Positions 23,334 to 36,790 of a stretch of DNA of 64,000 bases are shown in pieces. The translations under genes were made by a program, and so were the position numbers. The notes below the pieces were generated by a model, which worked only from the letters and a program-made list of their open reading frames with translations, made no database searches and was not told the origin of the DNA. Positions within the stretch are counted from its first letter, which is position 1, and every line of letters begins with the position of its first letter. The stretch spans positions 1 to 64,000 of the forward strand of contig JAKCWW010001232.1 of the NCBI GenBank assembly GCA_026260175.1, in the 5' to 3' direction. This DNA comes from Reticulitermes lucifugus. Lineage: Eukaryota; Arthropoda; Insecta; Blattodea; Rhinotermitidae.

Positions 23334-26300
23334 TTGGCAGTGTGCCATAATATTAGAAATTTTTTTAAGGAAAGGAAGGGCTTATTGCGACTTGATTTTC
23401 GAAGTATAGGAATTATAACCGACAAGCACACTACTTTTAGGGAGACACCCCTAATATTCTATAACTTCTATATGTCGACCATTCTTAGGCTAATATCAAG
23501 GAGCTTCAAGTAATTTCAAGGAAAAGTGTAAAACAGACATGTTGCGACATGCATCAAAGAACAAATTATGTATGCAGGAGTATAAAATTATAAAAGGCTA
23601 AAATTATATAACGTTAAAATATCCAGTAGTTGGTTAAATTATGACTACATGTTCCAGAATTAAATTCAATTAAGTTTTTAATTAAAAGTTGTATAGTGGC
23701 ATTTCTGTGTCCTTTTAAATATTACTCTGTTTTCCACGTAATACCTGTATGAAACAGGCTTATAAAGATATTATAATTTCCAAAACCTATTAATAAGGAA
23801 TTCACACAGAAATACCGTAGAAATTTACTGTGACTTTAAAGTGTTAAAGGACAGGTGTCCTATCACAGTCTCTTCCCAGATGCGAAGTAGGTTGTCAGAT
23901 GTGAAGTTTGCAACGGCGTTCTGTTCTTCAGGTCTTCACAGTTCGTGGGCAAAACTTTGAAGATCACTTTGTCTTTCACGAATTCACACACGAAGTATGC
24001 AGAGTGGGAAGGTTCTTAAAGTTTACCACCACGACCACTCCACTTCCGAATGTGCATGCAAGTTGTCTTGTATGTATTCAGCCTTGGGGAACGTTTCATA
24101 TTCACATTCTTTAAATTGGATGCTCTTGATTGAAGGAATGTTTAAGATGTGCCCTCAAGGCCGAATAAATACCAGAAAATCTGCACTCACGTCCGGAAGT
24201 ACAATTATGCTATTTTAATCCCAATAACATAGTGCCATTTGAAACTTCTTTTGTTTACCACATTCATTGGATTTAACATAGCTTTTTGACTACTAATTTC
24301 GACTTATCATATTTGTATGATATTCTTCTAAAGTTGGGATCCCAAACATATACATCGATGATGTGAAACAGTGTCATGAAACTTATGTAATAATTTATTT
24401 TGTGTCTTATTTGCCTGATGATGATTTCATGTTAAGACGACACTTGTTGCATTAAACTACTCAACATACAAAAAGAGTTGAGATTGAGCGTTGTTATCCA
24501 TCTGCATGATTTATTATTTTAAATTAACGTATTCGTTGACAAAACGCATGCTATAATCAGCATTTCATAAATTATACATATATATATATATTAATTTCAT
24601 TCCACAGAAGTATTCTTATAACACAAATTAAAATCCCAAAAAATACGACTATATAAATTTCCTAGTTTGCCATTTTTAATGTCACAATTTCCTAAGCAGT
24701 TTTTTTCAAAGTAGAGCATTATAGTGTTAAAAGCCTGATAAGCAGTTCGGGTTAATTTCATTTTCATCTCTACGAGTTTCACACAGCACAAGTTTTAATG
24801 ACGTTCTGGTCTATGAGGTCCGATAATTAATTATTCTAGCTGGCGCCCTTAGCTTCAGCCAGCAATATAAGTGTCAGGCCGGTGTCGAACACAGGTTTAC
24901 ACGATTCAGCGATTTTGTCAAACAGTCGACGTTCAGGGTATTTCGAGATTACAGAAGCGAAATATTATTAATGCCGTACTTTGTCTGTTTATAAGAAATA
25001 TGCGTGATAAATTGTTAGAACAGAGAACGCAGATATTTCAATACGACTGCTGGAATAACCGAATCTTTTTTCTAGAAATAATGATTGATGATGGAACTCC
25101 TCTTCCAGGGCGACCCAGAAAAATACCGAGTCTTCAGTGGAAACATATGAAATTTCAGGCGCATGGAAAAGAGCGAATAAAAAAATTAGAAGGTTAAAAA
25201 TACAGTAATTGAAATGTTGTTATGCAATGAATTAACCGTTATGAATTTGTTGTATAAAAAATTTACAAAACATTCTAAGTTGGGGTTATGAATCGCCTAC
25301 AGCATCCCATTCGCTCAAAACGACAACATGTGGTGAAACAAATGGACGTTGGGCGAAGGCATTTTATTTTTGCACGTGAATTTCCGGTAAGAAAATATTT
25401 TTTTGGCCAAAAAAGGAAACATTTTCGCAATATATCTTCTACTCTTATATTTTTCCCCCGTGTGACATTTTAAGGTTACGGAAACTGAAAAACTCATTGA
25501 GAGGATCTAATTTCAAAGCACAATAAATTTGCAAGAACTTCCGGAAAATAAATTCAAGTATCGGTTTTCAGTTGAAGAGCGACAATTAAAGGATATATAT
25601 AGCAGAAAGTGCTACGCTTAGTAAGCAATATAAAGTATGCAGAATCTACTGTTTGGAAATAGTAGACAGGGGTGCACGATTCCCGGACGCCAGGTTGCCT
25701 GGGTGACTGAATTTTGTACGGCGGTGTCTAAACTTGCTTCATTTAATCCTTCAGGAACCGGGAGTTTTGAATTTTCTTCTAGATTTTTGAAAAGTTGTAC
25801 AACCAATCATGTACAATAAACTATTTTCCATTCGAAAGACTTACATGGGGTCCTATGATAAGCGCGCTTCCAGGGATGGCACGTATCTATCTATTGACAA
25901 ATATGAACCCCAATTTCTGAGTAATATTCCGTGAGACTAACCACGTCTATCCCTTACACACAGGGACAAGCTGTTGTCAAGTGCCGCTTAATTCAGTTTC
26001 TTATATTATTACAAACTAAAATGTGATCTGCCCTGCGCTACATACGCAGAGGCTAACAAGATGTAACATACAGGATTATCTTTCATACAAATCTAAAGAA
26101 GTCCTATATTTTGAGCGTCCTTGTGGCTAGAGCTGACCCTTCAAAAGAAGTTATAAATAATTCGTGAAATAATCTCGCAGTTTTTCAATAAACCGTTGTT
26201 CTTTTTGTGAATTATGATTGTCCAAATAAATGAGAGTATTGAAAAATGAGAAAATTGATATAATCATTTAACAAAGAAGAAGAGACTTTACCAGGGCATT

Positions 26301-26519
26301 CCGAAACAAGGTGCTCGAGTGTATTTGTAGCAAAAAAGGGAGTGTCATAAGAAATTTGTGAAACTGATTTTGAGACAATAATTGAAAGCTGGAGAATGAT
26401 AAACATATTTATCTAAATAATAATGTTCAAAATAATAAATGTTTAAATAGGGTTAATTGGTACAATTTATTTTAATAAATTCTGAATCATAATCTCAATA
26501 CCTGTTAAATTCATATTAT
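23334..26519. other. No gene recognised
   Basis: A 108-codon open frame at 24871-25197 contains PLPGRPRK, a motif seen in transposase linkers, but I cannot assign it. A decayed hammerhead-like motif (CTGATGA at 24415, GAAA changed) lies at 24412-24450. An AT run lies at 24577-24590. Confidence 0.4.
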
Positions 26520-27155
26520 CGTAGTATGGTATTTCAATTATGTGGGTAGCATAATAACAAGTGATGCAAGATGCACACGTGAAATTAAATCCAGGATTGC
26601 CATAGCAAAAGCAGCATTCAACAAGAAGAAGACTCTTTTCACCAGCCAAGGACTTAACTTTAAGGAAGAAACTAGTAAAGTGCTACATTTGGAGCATAGC
26701 CTTGTATGATGCTGAAAATTGGACACTTCGGAAAGTAGATCAGAAATGTTTGGAAAGTTTTGAAATGTTGTGCAGGAGAAGGATGGAGAAGATCATTTAG
26801 ACAGGTCGTGTGAGAAATGAAGAAGTATTACACAGAGTCAAGGAGGACAGGAATATCCTACATACAATAAAAAGAAGAAATTCTAACTGGATTGGTGACA
26901 TCTTGCGTAGAAACTGCCTTCTGAAACACGTTATTGAAGGAAAGATAGAGGGAAGAATAGAAATGATGGGAAGAGGAGGAAGAAGATGTAAGCAGCTACT
27001 GGTTGACCTTAAGGAAAGGAAAGGTTACTGGAAAATATAACGAGGAAGCAATAGATCGCACGCTGTGAAGAACTCGCTTTGGAAGAGTCTATGGCCCTGT
27101 CGTAAGACAGACGGCAAGATGAGTGAATGAATGAATGACTGAATGAATGAATACG
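26520..27155 (+). mobile_element. 5'-truncated non-LTR retrotransposon with GAAT tail
   Basis: Across two frames it reads GSIITSDARCTREI near 26549, CYIWSIALYDAENWTLRK near 26680-26733, VRNEEVLHRVKEDRN near 26811-26855, then NWIGDILRRNCLLKHVIEGK near 26887-26945. This is the region after the reverse transcriptase domain in a widespread arthropod LINE. A frameshift near 26660 and a stop near 26800 inactivate it. The 3' end runs into repeated GAAT/GACT units (27118-27152), typical of its tail. The reverse transcriptase and endonuclease are missing. Confidence 0.85.
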
Positions 27156-28321
27156 GCACCGTATACATATGTGTGTATTCTACGCTTCTGTCTAAAATTA
27201 TACTAATCTTGTGAAGAAAACATAAAGAAGTAAGTACAGTGTATTCTCAAATTCTAACACTTTAAATGTTTGTTTCATATAAAGACACGTTTTCTTTGAA
27301 GCGTATATCCACGGTGAATAATGAAATAATTAAATCGTAAAAGTTTCAATGTAGTTAGGCCGAAAAATCTGCAGCTAATTTAGAAATATGTAAATTAAAA
27401 TCAGCTAATTTTTAAAAACAGTGTTCCATGTGCAAGCCAATGTAATGTAAAGTGATTTGAATGAGAGTAAGAATATCTCGAATTTAATTTGCTCGTAATT
27501 TCATCATTAATATAAATCTTATTGTTTATTTAAATTTTGCCATACGTTCGGGGCACTTTTTTCTTTATCATTTGACTACATGGAGGACAGTGCTGTACGA
27601 GGGACTAACAGTTGCTTGAGATTTCTATAAATTGCTTTCCTGTTACAAAATATGAAAGATTTATTTCCGTATTCACAAGATTCTGCCCCTGGACTCTAGC
27701 CTAAGCATTGCGAGTTCAATCCACAGCCTCACGCCCCCATTTTGAAATATAATTTTAATTTTGTTCACTTATATATTTCCAAATAATTCTTATTAAATTA
27801 ATCTCTAACGCGTATATGTGATAAATCCCTCTCCAACCACATCTTCCGTCATTTAGTTGCCCTCATAACGCTATGTGCAAAGCACACAATGAGAGGCTTC
27901 TCATTACATTTTTGTCTTTATCCCCATATTACTTTCCCTCTTATACATCCAAATGCTCACCTCAACACCTCCATCAAAAACACCCAAAATTTATGTGTAT
28001 TCATTAGTTTCAGACACCGCTTACATATTTTTTTATTCAAATTTTTTCCCTATTTGGTGATGAGACATGAACACCCACTCAGTCTTTCCAGCCCTTGTTT
28101 CTAGACATACCTCCCATTTAGCTTCTGTTACACTTTAATGCTCTTCCTTATGCTGCCTCTCTTGTTTCTTCCTAAAATACCGTGAGCAATTTATTATAGG
28201 GGCACGTGCTTGGCTGTGAAATATCTCCTCATGTGATGAAACGTGCTGCGTACTACGAAAGAAGTAAGAAAGCCGCTTCCACGTCGGTCTGACAAAGCCA
28301 CAAAACACGTCAACACATAAA
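27156..28321. other. No gene recognised
   Basis: AT-rich. GAGTTCAATCCACAGCC at 27711-27727 resembles a box B and may be a SINE remnant, but no box A is clear. Confidence 0.35.
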
Positions 28322-28910
28322 GGCTCCATCCATCCATTCATCTATCTACTCATCCATCCATTAATCTATCCTTCCACTCAACCATCCATTCACCCCCCCC
28401 CCATGTACTCACTATCTATCTATCTATATATATATATCTATTTATCTATCTCTTTATGTATCTATGTATGTATCTATCTATCCGTCCTTCCTGCCTTCCA
28501 TCCATCCATCCATCTACCTATCTATCTATCTATCTATCTACCTATCTATCCATTCATCTATCCATCTATCTATCTATCCATCCATCCATCTATCTATCTA
28601 ATCAATTATCTATCTATCTATAATCGATTTACCTCTCTATCGCTTTATCTACCTAGTTACCTACCTACCTGTCTATCTAATCTATATCCATCCACCCATC
28701 TATCTATCTAATCAACTATCCATCTATCCATCATCTATTTATCTATCTACGTCTCTATCTACCTACGTACCTACGTACCTATCTATCTAATCTATATCCA
28801 TCCATCCATCCATCCATCTATCTGTCTAATCAACTATCTATTATCTATTTATCTATCTACCTCTCCATCTACCTAGCTACCTACCTATTTATCTAATCTA
28901 TATCCATCCA
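28322..28910. repeat. Compound tetranucleotide microsatellite
   Basis: Long runs of ATCT, ATCC and ACCT units with interspersed variants, plus longer-period repetition of segments such as TCTAATCTATATCCATCC. The Tyr/Ile/Ser-rich 102-codon frame at 28403-28711 is an artefact of this repeat. Confidence 0.95.
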
Positions 28911-29930
28911 TCCTCCTACTTCCCTACTACAACAGTCCACCCAACTACTTCCGTACGACAACAGTTCACCAACCTACTTCCCTACGACAACAGTCCACCC
29001 ACCTACTTCCCTACGACAACAGTCCACCCACCTACTTCCCTACGACAACATTCCATCCTCTTACTTCCCTACGACAACAGTCCACCCACCTACTTCCCTA
29101 CGNNNNNNNNNNNNNNNNNNNNNNNNNNNNNNNNNNNNNNNNNNNNNNNNNNNNNNNNNNNNNNNNNNNNNNNNNNNNNNNNNNNNNNNNNNNNNNNNNN
29201 NNNNNNNNNNNNNNNNNNNNNNNNNNNNNNNNNNNNNNNNNNNNNNNNNNNNNNNNNNNNNNNNNNNNNNNNNNNNNNNNNNNNNNNNNNNNNNNNNNNN
29301 NNNNNNNNNNNNNNNNNNNNNNNNNNNNNNNNNNNNNNNNNNNNNNNNNNNNNNNNNNNNNNNNNNNNNNNNNNNNNNNNNNNNNNNNNNNNNNNNNNNN
29401 NNNNNNNNNNNNNNNNNNNNNNNNNNNNNNNNNNNNNNNNNNNNNNNNNNNNNNNNNNNNNNNNNNNNNNNNNNNNNNNNNNNNNNNNNNNNNNNNNNNN
29501 NNNNNNNNNNNNNNNNNNNNNNNNNNNNNNNNNNNNNNNNNNNNNNNNNNNNNNNNNNNNNNNNNNNNNNNNNNNNNNNNNNNNNNNNNNNNNNNNNNNN
29601 NNNNNNNNNNNNNNNNNNNNNNNNNNNNNNNNNNNNNNNNNNNNNNNNNNNNNNNNNNNNNNNNNNNNNNNNNNNNNNNNNNNNNNNNNNNNNNNNNNNN
29701 NNNNNNNNNNNNNNNNNNNNNNNNNNNNNNNNNNNNNNNNNNNNNNNNNNNNNNNNNNNNNNNNNNNNNNNNNNNNNNNNNNNNNNNNNNNNNNNNNNNC
29801 AACATTCCATCCTCTTACTTCCCTACGACAACAGTCCACCCGCCTACTTCCCTACGACAACATTCCATCCTCTTACTTCCCTACGACAACAGTCCACCCG
29901 CCTACTTCCCTACGACAACAGTCTACCCAC
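28911..29930. repeat. 29-bp minisatellite interrupted by an assembly gap
   Basis: The unit is CTACTTCCCTACGACAACAG followed by TCCACCCAC. Two variants are seen, one with AGTCCACCCACC and one with ATTCCATCCTCT. Right of the gap the variants alternate, suggesting a 58-bp higher-order unit. It directly abuts the tetranucleotide tract. Confidence 0.95.
29103..29799. other. Assembly gap, 697 N
   Basis: Gap inside the 29-bp minisatellite; open frames spanning it are meaningless. Confidence 0.97.
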
Positions 29931-31769
29931 GTACCCACACACGTATCCATCTGCAGGGCACTACAGGCCTTTATATTGTTTTTGGCATTATAAGTCTTGC
30001 TTGTACATATTTGGTAGGCTATTTTACGCGGGATATCCCTCGGCACCAAAGGCTACCTGGAGAGAAGACGAGTATACATATATGAAAATATAAAGCCTCG
30101 TTTTTTTCACTAACCTACGAACACTTAGCAGAAAGACATACTGCACATGTCAAGTACTCGTTCATTACTACGTTCAGTTTAACACCTGCAATACGGCAGC
30201 TTGTGTCTAAATTACCATAGTCAGTAATAACGCCCAAAGCACACACTCACATCACCCATATAAATATTTAACTCCAAAACAGGGCTTCCCAGAGCTCCAT
30301 ATAAATACGTATTTAGCTTAAAAGGGAGTGCACAAAATGTTGACAAAATATTTGGACCAAACAAACAGTAACAGGATGAGAAAATTACATACTGAGAAAC
30401 GTCGTAATTATGTTCTCTTTATCTGCTGGTAGTAAAAAGATTTATTTAAAAAAAGTCAAACTTTCACACTTCTCTAACAAATGGGCTCATTAAAGTACGC
30501 AGTGGGCTTACTAGTTTCTTCTCTTAAGTAAACATTGTGACTGTCAGCCTCATATCACAACACAAGTGTCAAATGCACCTTTAACACTGTCAGTTACACT
30601 GCCATCAGAAAATTGTTTTTCCTTCTGGAATAACTTTCAGGGCTTTTGTTAAAAAACATGCTTATACACTACGTTCCTTTCATCGCGAATGCAATCACAT
30701 TTTTAAAAGATGCTTAAAGTCAAGTTGTAAGGAGCAACTGTTTTATGATATAGTCCTTGGAATTATTTTAATTCTTCAAAGCCCCCTTGTTATCAGTTTG
30801 CGTTCGGATATTTCAATTATGTGTTTTGTCTCTCAAATTTTGGCAGGATTTTCTAGTAATGAGATTTTCGTGCCTGTGCGTTTCGTGTTTTCTGGACACG
30901 ATTCAAACTAAAATGTAATGTTTAGGATATTACTTTGTAAATTAACCAAATATTAAATTATGTGTCATTACATTCCATGGTGGCCGAGCTATGTTGTTGA
31001 AACTGTATTCGCGCCCTTATGTAAACAACCTGTTGAACTGTTCCGATCTGAATTAAATTCAAAGCGAGATTATTGCGTCCGAAACGACACTTCAGTTTAT
31101 AATTTAATAAAATAGGATCAGCAGTTCTGGGGTTATTACACGTACATGCAGTGTGGTGGGAAGGCAGACGGACGAACAGCACATCCCTTTTATGCTTTCG
31201 CTTTGTTTGCAGTGTGCAAAAGTGCGAGAAGAGTTTAATTGTTATACTGAAACACTACACTTCAGAAAAATCAAAAGAAGGAAAATAATTGATTACCTTA
31301 TTGCAGAAGTGTGCCTAAGTTATTTTAAGTAAAATCAGTCGTTAAGTATTCATAATCTGGGAAAGTAAATCATATTTTCTGCATGATACACCACGAGCTT
31401 GTTTCTTACAGAAAATTTAGTGTGCCCAAAAATGGGTGTATGGCAGTAAGGGAAGTAACTGAATGACTTAGGTACATTCTGCATAAAATGAGTCATGACT
31501 GACTGCGCATGAATATATAACTGATTAATTTTATTGGTACGTAAGGTGTTCAAAATTCGAATGCATGAAGTTTGCTAAACTTAAATTTTAAGTACAAGAA
31601 AAACGCCATTCTGCCTGCAATCTCTTTCATTGCCAGTGGTTGAAGCAAACCCAGAAGCTTCTAAAGATATAGCGTATACGTTGAGTGCAATGTACGCAGA
31701 ATAATAGCATACTACTGGGGAGATTAATAAAAGGAATAGTTAAAGGGGTGGAAAAATATATTCGTTTCA
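29931..31769. other. No gene recognised
   Basis: AT-rich DNA without recognisable coding or repeat features, except that the right edge approaches a dispersed repeat. Confidence 0.4.
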
Positions 31770-32300
31770 GAAATGTACTTAAGTCTGTAATTTTTAGGCG
31801 CCTTCGTAAAATAATGAAAGCGACTATTAGTGTCGTCATATTCGTCCGTTCGTTTCTCTGTCTGCCTGTATGTCCCCATGGAGCAACTCGGGTCCCACTG
31901 GAGGGATTTTTATGAAATTTGATATTTGATGATTTCTCGAAAATTTTCCCTGGAAATTCAAGCTTCATTAAAATCTGAAGAGAATAAAGGGTACTTTACA
32001 TGAAGACTTAAGTACATTTGTGATATCTCGCTGAATTCTTCTTATAACGATTAATATTTCAGAAAAAGTTTTAGAGAAACAAAAACACATTTTATGTTCA
32101 ATAACGTTTTTCCGACAATCGTTCCGTTTATGGAATAATGTGGAAAAATTTGGTACAGCTGGACAGGCCACAGATGACAGTATAGTACGGTGCAGAAAAG
32201 ATGCGATTTGCCTGCCGGATAACTGACGCAAGAATAGAGATATACACACTCATACTATTTATTACTATTTATAATCTATTGCGAACGCGCCTGTTTTGTT
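31770..32300 (-). repeat. Dispersed repeat, inverted relative of 52913-53420
   Basis: The minus strand reads from a GACAGACAG-type stretch and ACTAATAGTCGCTTTCATT near 31840-31800, and matches 53335-53400 on the + strand. The other end, AACAAAACAGGCGCGTTCGC, matches 52932. Chance frames give the peptide TNMTTLIVAF. Class unknown; no terminal repeats seen. Confidence 0.6.
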
Positions 32301-34979
32301 GTCAATCATTTGTGGCTCCCATAATATTAAGTCATTTTGCAACAGAATTCAAATAAGATGTGGAATATTAATGGCCCTGTATTTGTATGGCCTAATGTTT
32401 TATTTCATAGGGAACAAATGAAATATTATCCGGGTTTATTAAAAGGTGTTTAGTCAGTATGTAAATTCCTAAAATAACGTAATCAGTTATTCTTTGGCTC
32501 CGTATTTTTACACCTGGAAAGAGTAAATGAAAAGCGATTTGCAACAGTTATGTGAATTTTCTCTGTGTATGAGAGTGCGGTGCTGTCAACAGGAACGTGA
32601 TTCAAAATATAAAACCTACTGTGTCTCAGTAGATGTAGGGTACATATTTATTTTCTTTTTAGACAACATAACGAATTATAAAAGAAAGCTTGATGTGGAG
32701 ATAACTTCTGTCGTCCGTCCTCCTGTCTGTCTGTGACCTGACGTCATTAAATAAACCGTTTGTCGGATTTTAGTGAACTTCCAGTTAGGTGTTTATTACA
32801 AAATGTTGCTGAGCAAGTGTTAGTTTCGTGCAAATTAGCTCAGTGGCAGCCGTGATTTTTTTAAGACCGTAAATAATTTTATACCTCTACTTTCCATATT
32901 TTTTAAGCGATTTAGGTTAAATTCTATAAACATTTTCATGTAATGTTGTTAAGGAATTGTGTGTTTCGTGGAAATCGATGCAGTGAAAGCCAGACCACAC
33001 GTAAGGGCGTGGATAAAATTTTAGACATGTTTTATGCAATTTTTGTCTCATTTTGATAAAATTTGTCATTGCAGGCCTTGTGTGTAGAGTATCGTGTATC
33101 ATCTTAACGAGCTTAAGCTGTAATGACAGATTAAGCCACTTTAAAGGCCGTAAGCCAGACGGCCGCCCACCTTAAGCATCTCAGTTTTAAGTTGGTTTTC
33201 GCGTTTCCCTGTGTTGTGAACACTTCCACTTTTCTGATTTTGTACTATTTAAGCTTGCAGCCCGCATAATTTTATGGAACATGCGGTGGTTTGAAAATCA
33301 TGTCATTCGTAGTTGGGTATGCTTTTTGGAAATTTGCCAATGATGCGAAGAACCTAATTTGCAGGCCTTGCATTTTCTAAAGATGGATATCTCCTTAAAT
33401 TTGCCCTACATGAGGCACAAGTCATGATAGATTAATGAGTGTGCTGTGGAGGGTTAGTTTAATGTTAGCGCTTAATTTCTCACTTTTGAATAGCTTCTAA
33501 TAAACGTTCTGAAAGCATTGGTTTTTATTATAAGCTTCTTACTTTTGCCTCATTATATAACTCGAAGCAATTTCTGAAATAAAAGTGTTGTTTGATGAAA
33601 TGAGGAGGTTATGAAGTCCCTCATACATGTCTGTCTAATGATATATATTTCTTCACAAGCATTTATAGATTTAAACATCACCCTGTAACATGCCATTAGG
33701 GAGGAGAATAAGTATAGCTCAACCCAAGCTTAACCGCGGCACTACATGGGTGTGGGTTACCAACGCCGAGCTCCGACCGCTTTTACGCAGGATACAAGAG
33801 CCGGTACCAATATTTGTAGACTTAACTAGGAACGAATTTATCTGTAATGGGAGTTGAATGCCAGGTTTCCGAAATGTGAGTGATAAAACTTTAAGTTTTG
33901 CAATAGAAATTCACTGACTAGTTTACTAATAGACAATTCAATGGACAGATTTATCAGCGAAATCTACTCGCCAAAACAGCTTATTCATTCACTACTCAAG
34001 AAACACTGGACGACTAAATTCTTAATTCATAAACATAATTCGTAAAAAATTCATGACATACAAGTAACCAATCTTGGATTAATTAAATAAATTCTTTTAA
34101 GCATTGCTTTAGAGAACCTCTGGCGGATGGCAACAAATTTGAACACTTGGAGCATATAAAGCGAAATGCGTCTCGGTATTTCAGATAAGATCAGGTAATG
34201 CGGTGTTGGTGTGAGCATAAAGAAACATTAGCAACTTCAAATTTCGTGATGCGAATTTATAATTTATACCAACAATATTCTCTACCCTATAATTGTATTT
34301 ATGAACTAGTTTGGGGTACACATACAAGGAAATATGCGCAGATAATTCTTAATGTCAAAATTCGCGGAGCACTTTCTTGCGCATCATATTGTTTGTACTA
34401 TGTAACTGACAAATGAAATGACCCAGTCACTAAACCACACATAATTCTTCTGAGGAAATGATAGTTTCGCAAAGTTTCAAGAATGCTTTACCATAAATGT
34501 AACACGATTCCTAGTTTTGCCGTTAATAGTTCTTGTCATTAGCCGAATGGATCTGGCCGACAATATCACATTCTCTTTGCTTGAGATGTAGCTTAGTGTC
34601 CATAGGGCATCTACCGCTAGGTGCCCGAAGTTGATTTTAACTTTTAGGTTTCCCGCCAGAAACTTTGTATGAATTTCTCATTTCTCCCATGTGGGCTATG
34701 ATTCCAGCCAGTCACATTTTCCTTCAATACATCGCCTCACTATTGTTTGGTGACAAGTTTGTATTATATAATTTCCTTGTTATTAAACAGTATTGCGTAA
34801 TGTTGATTAAATAAAACCGCTCTCAATTTTTTATTGCCTCTTTACGTGTATTCTGTATGTTACTTAGTGGCTATCCGACTGATATGTTTTACGAATTTGG
34901 CATCTATAAGACCTGTCCATTTCATCATTTTTTCATCATTTGTAATATTTTGAGAATTTTGAAAATTATTATATAATCT
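32301..34979. other. No gene; possible diverged tandem duplication near 32760-33020
   Basis: A block beginning GTTAGTTTCGTGCAAATTAG near 32819 resembles GTGTGTTTCGTGGAAATCGA near 32958, with related flanks, suggesting an old tandem duplication of about 140 bp. A GC-richer patch lies near 33715-33790. No coding region recognised. Confidence 0.35.
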
Positions 34980-35265
34980 TTACTCTTCCGGTTTCTCGCC
35001 CTCTCGCTAGTGGACTATTAAAATTAAAAATGAATTTGGCCCTTTCCGGTAGGGGCGAGATTTTCCGCACCCTTTCCGATCGGCCCTGCTGCCCACCCAG
35101 CCCCTTGTACAAAGGATGCCGGTTTATTGCCGGGGGTAAAGCGGCCCGGGCGTGGCATTGGCCACCCACTCATCTAACGCTGAGGTTGTAGAAACAATAG
35201 AGCTATACCTCTACTCCCCTCTGAACCTTCATGATCTGTTTTAGGTTAAATTTTACCTTTAGCTT
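34980..35265 (+). repeat. SINE copy with longer 5' flank
   Basis: CTGCTGCCCACCCAGCCCCT leads to GGATGCCGG, GGGGGTAAAGCGGC and GGCCACCCACTCATCTAACG, then TCTACTCCCC. The 5' stretch to about 34980 (CGCCCTCTCGCTAGTGG) is more GC-rich than its surroundings and may be part of the unit. The same order is seen at 61340-61495. Confidence 0.65.
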
Positions 35266-36525
35266 TATGAATTTGACCCTGTGCATGCTATAAAGGCATA
35301 TAGGGAGAGGAGAGTTTTCCTCTACACATTCTTACCCTTGGCACTAGATTGAAGAGACTGGTTGCCCTCACTCTCCGGTCGCATTATCCCTGGGGAAAAT
35401 ACCGTCGGTTTCCATCAAGTAGGAAGCTGGTGGAGCCATAGAGTGGGTACGCATGTTTTGGAGAAGAGAAAATTCTCCTTTCCCTGCCATAAATCAATGG
35501 CCATATCCTTCAGCCTATACAATATACTAACCATGCTGTACCGCTGTTACGGGACAGATGCGATCCGTAACTAAATTCAATCTACAATCATCATAATAGA
35601 ACCCCGTATCACCAAATTTTACGAAAAGCGTTTGGTACCTTTTAGAGACAAAACATTCAAACAAATGGTTATCTATTCCCTAATTTTCACTCATCAAACC
35701 TATTTTGCGTATTGAATAGGAAATAACGGCAATAACGAAAAGCGATCGCAACGACTTGAATTCAGATATACTGAAAAAAAAAAGATTTGATAATTTGGCC
35801 GTCTGCTGTAATTCAAAATAAATTTTCTTATTTTCTACAGTATCTGACCACAAGGTACAAACATCACAGGCACTGTGTTGTACATATAGGTTTATAACCG
35901 CCTGCCTTTTTTGAACTGTGTCGCTAGCTGAGAAAAAGAAAGCCAAAGTTCCGTTACTACCAAGAAGGCAACCAAGATAAAAAGAGGACAAGAATAGATA
36001 AATACAAAATATAAAAGAGAGAAATGAAGGAAGATTAAAAAAGTTGAGAAGAAAGCACAAGTTACCATGCCAGAGGCGAGAAAGGAATTGGCATCATTGA
36101 ATACTGTGGAAGTTTGTTCCTTAGCTGCTGTTCTTTCTCTTGGCTTCTCGTTTTGCCACAGTAGAGAATTCTTCTGTTCCTCTGGCTCACTATCGCGGTT
36201 GAACTTGAAACCTAAAACCTTCTCCTACATAAAAGTTTCAACCGGTGTCTGATGTAAGTAAAATGATGCCAACTAGTTGGCGAGAACTCCCAAGTCCGTG
36301 TATCGCACGTCGCTGAGTAGCGGGCAGAAGTTTGATTTCGGTCTGAGTTTCAGATTTCAGCCAGAAGGTCGGCCTTCGTGACACTGCAACTTTGAGTTCC
36401 TCCAGGCTAATATTTCTGCATTATTGTGGCTGCAAACCATTTAAAATAACCTTCGTAAGCATCCTAAGCATCCAGCGGAAACAGATAAGCTTTTGACAGT
36501 AGCTAACACGTAATAACCTTGTTAA
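35266..36525. other. No gene recognised
   Basis: A 126-codon minus-strand frame (36060-35680) starts with a hydrophobic Phe/Leu/Ser-rich stretch antisense to a purine-rich tract. I recognise no domain and regard it as chance. Confidence 0.35.
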
Positions 36526-36790
36526 GGGCCGTGCCATGGCTCAGGCGGTTAGTCGCCGGCCTCTCACCGCGGAGGTCCGGGTTCGATCCCGGGTCAGTCC
36601 ATGTGGGATTTGTTGTGGACAAAGTGGCACTGGGACAGGTTTTTCCCCGAGTACTTCGGTTTTCCCACCGGTGCTCCATTACACGGAAAAACGAAAAAAA
36701 CTAATCATCTTCATCACAGGTTTGCACAAGAAGCCTCAAGGTTGCGGTGTATCCGTAGCGTCTGCTGCGGGAAACTTCACCTTAAAATCA
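36526..36790 (+). repeat. Complete tRNA-derived SINE
   Basis: Box A TGGCTCAGGCGG (36537-36548) and box B GGGTTCGATCCC (36579-36590) are spaced as in a pol III type 2 promoter. The body follows with GTGGACAAAGTGGCACTGGG, TTTTTCCCCGAGTACTTCGG and GGTTGCGGTGTATCCGTAGC, ending in AAAATCATAATAA. This head and body are common in arthropod genomes and differ from the other SINEs here. Confidence 0.85.

Noticed and set aside
24412-24450. CTGATGA motif as a fourth intact hammerhead
   Set aside because: GAAA is mutated and stem II does not form; kept only as a decayed candidate.
28403-28711. 102-codon Tyr/Ile/Ser-rich frame
   Set aside because: Entirely within a tetranucleotide microsatellite.
29061-29839. 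Three frames of about 240 codons
   Set aside because: They span 697 unknown bases and so carry no information.
28322-29930. CRISPR-like array
   Set aside because: Units are contiguous with no unique spacers; this is micro- and minisatellite DNA in a eukaryote.
35680-36060. 126-codon minus-strand frame with a signal-peptide-like start
   Set aside because: The hydrophobic part is antisense to an A/G-rich tract; no known domain.
36537-36600. Possible tRNA gene from box A and box B
   Set aside because: It is followed by a SINE body and lacks a full cloverleaf; it is the SINE head.
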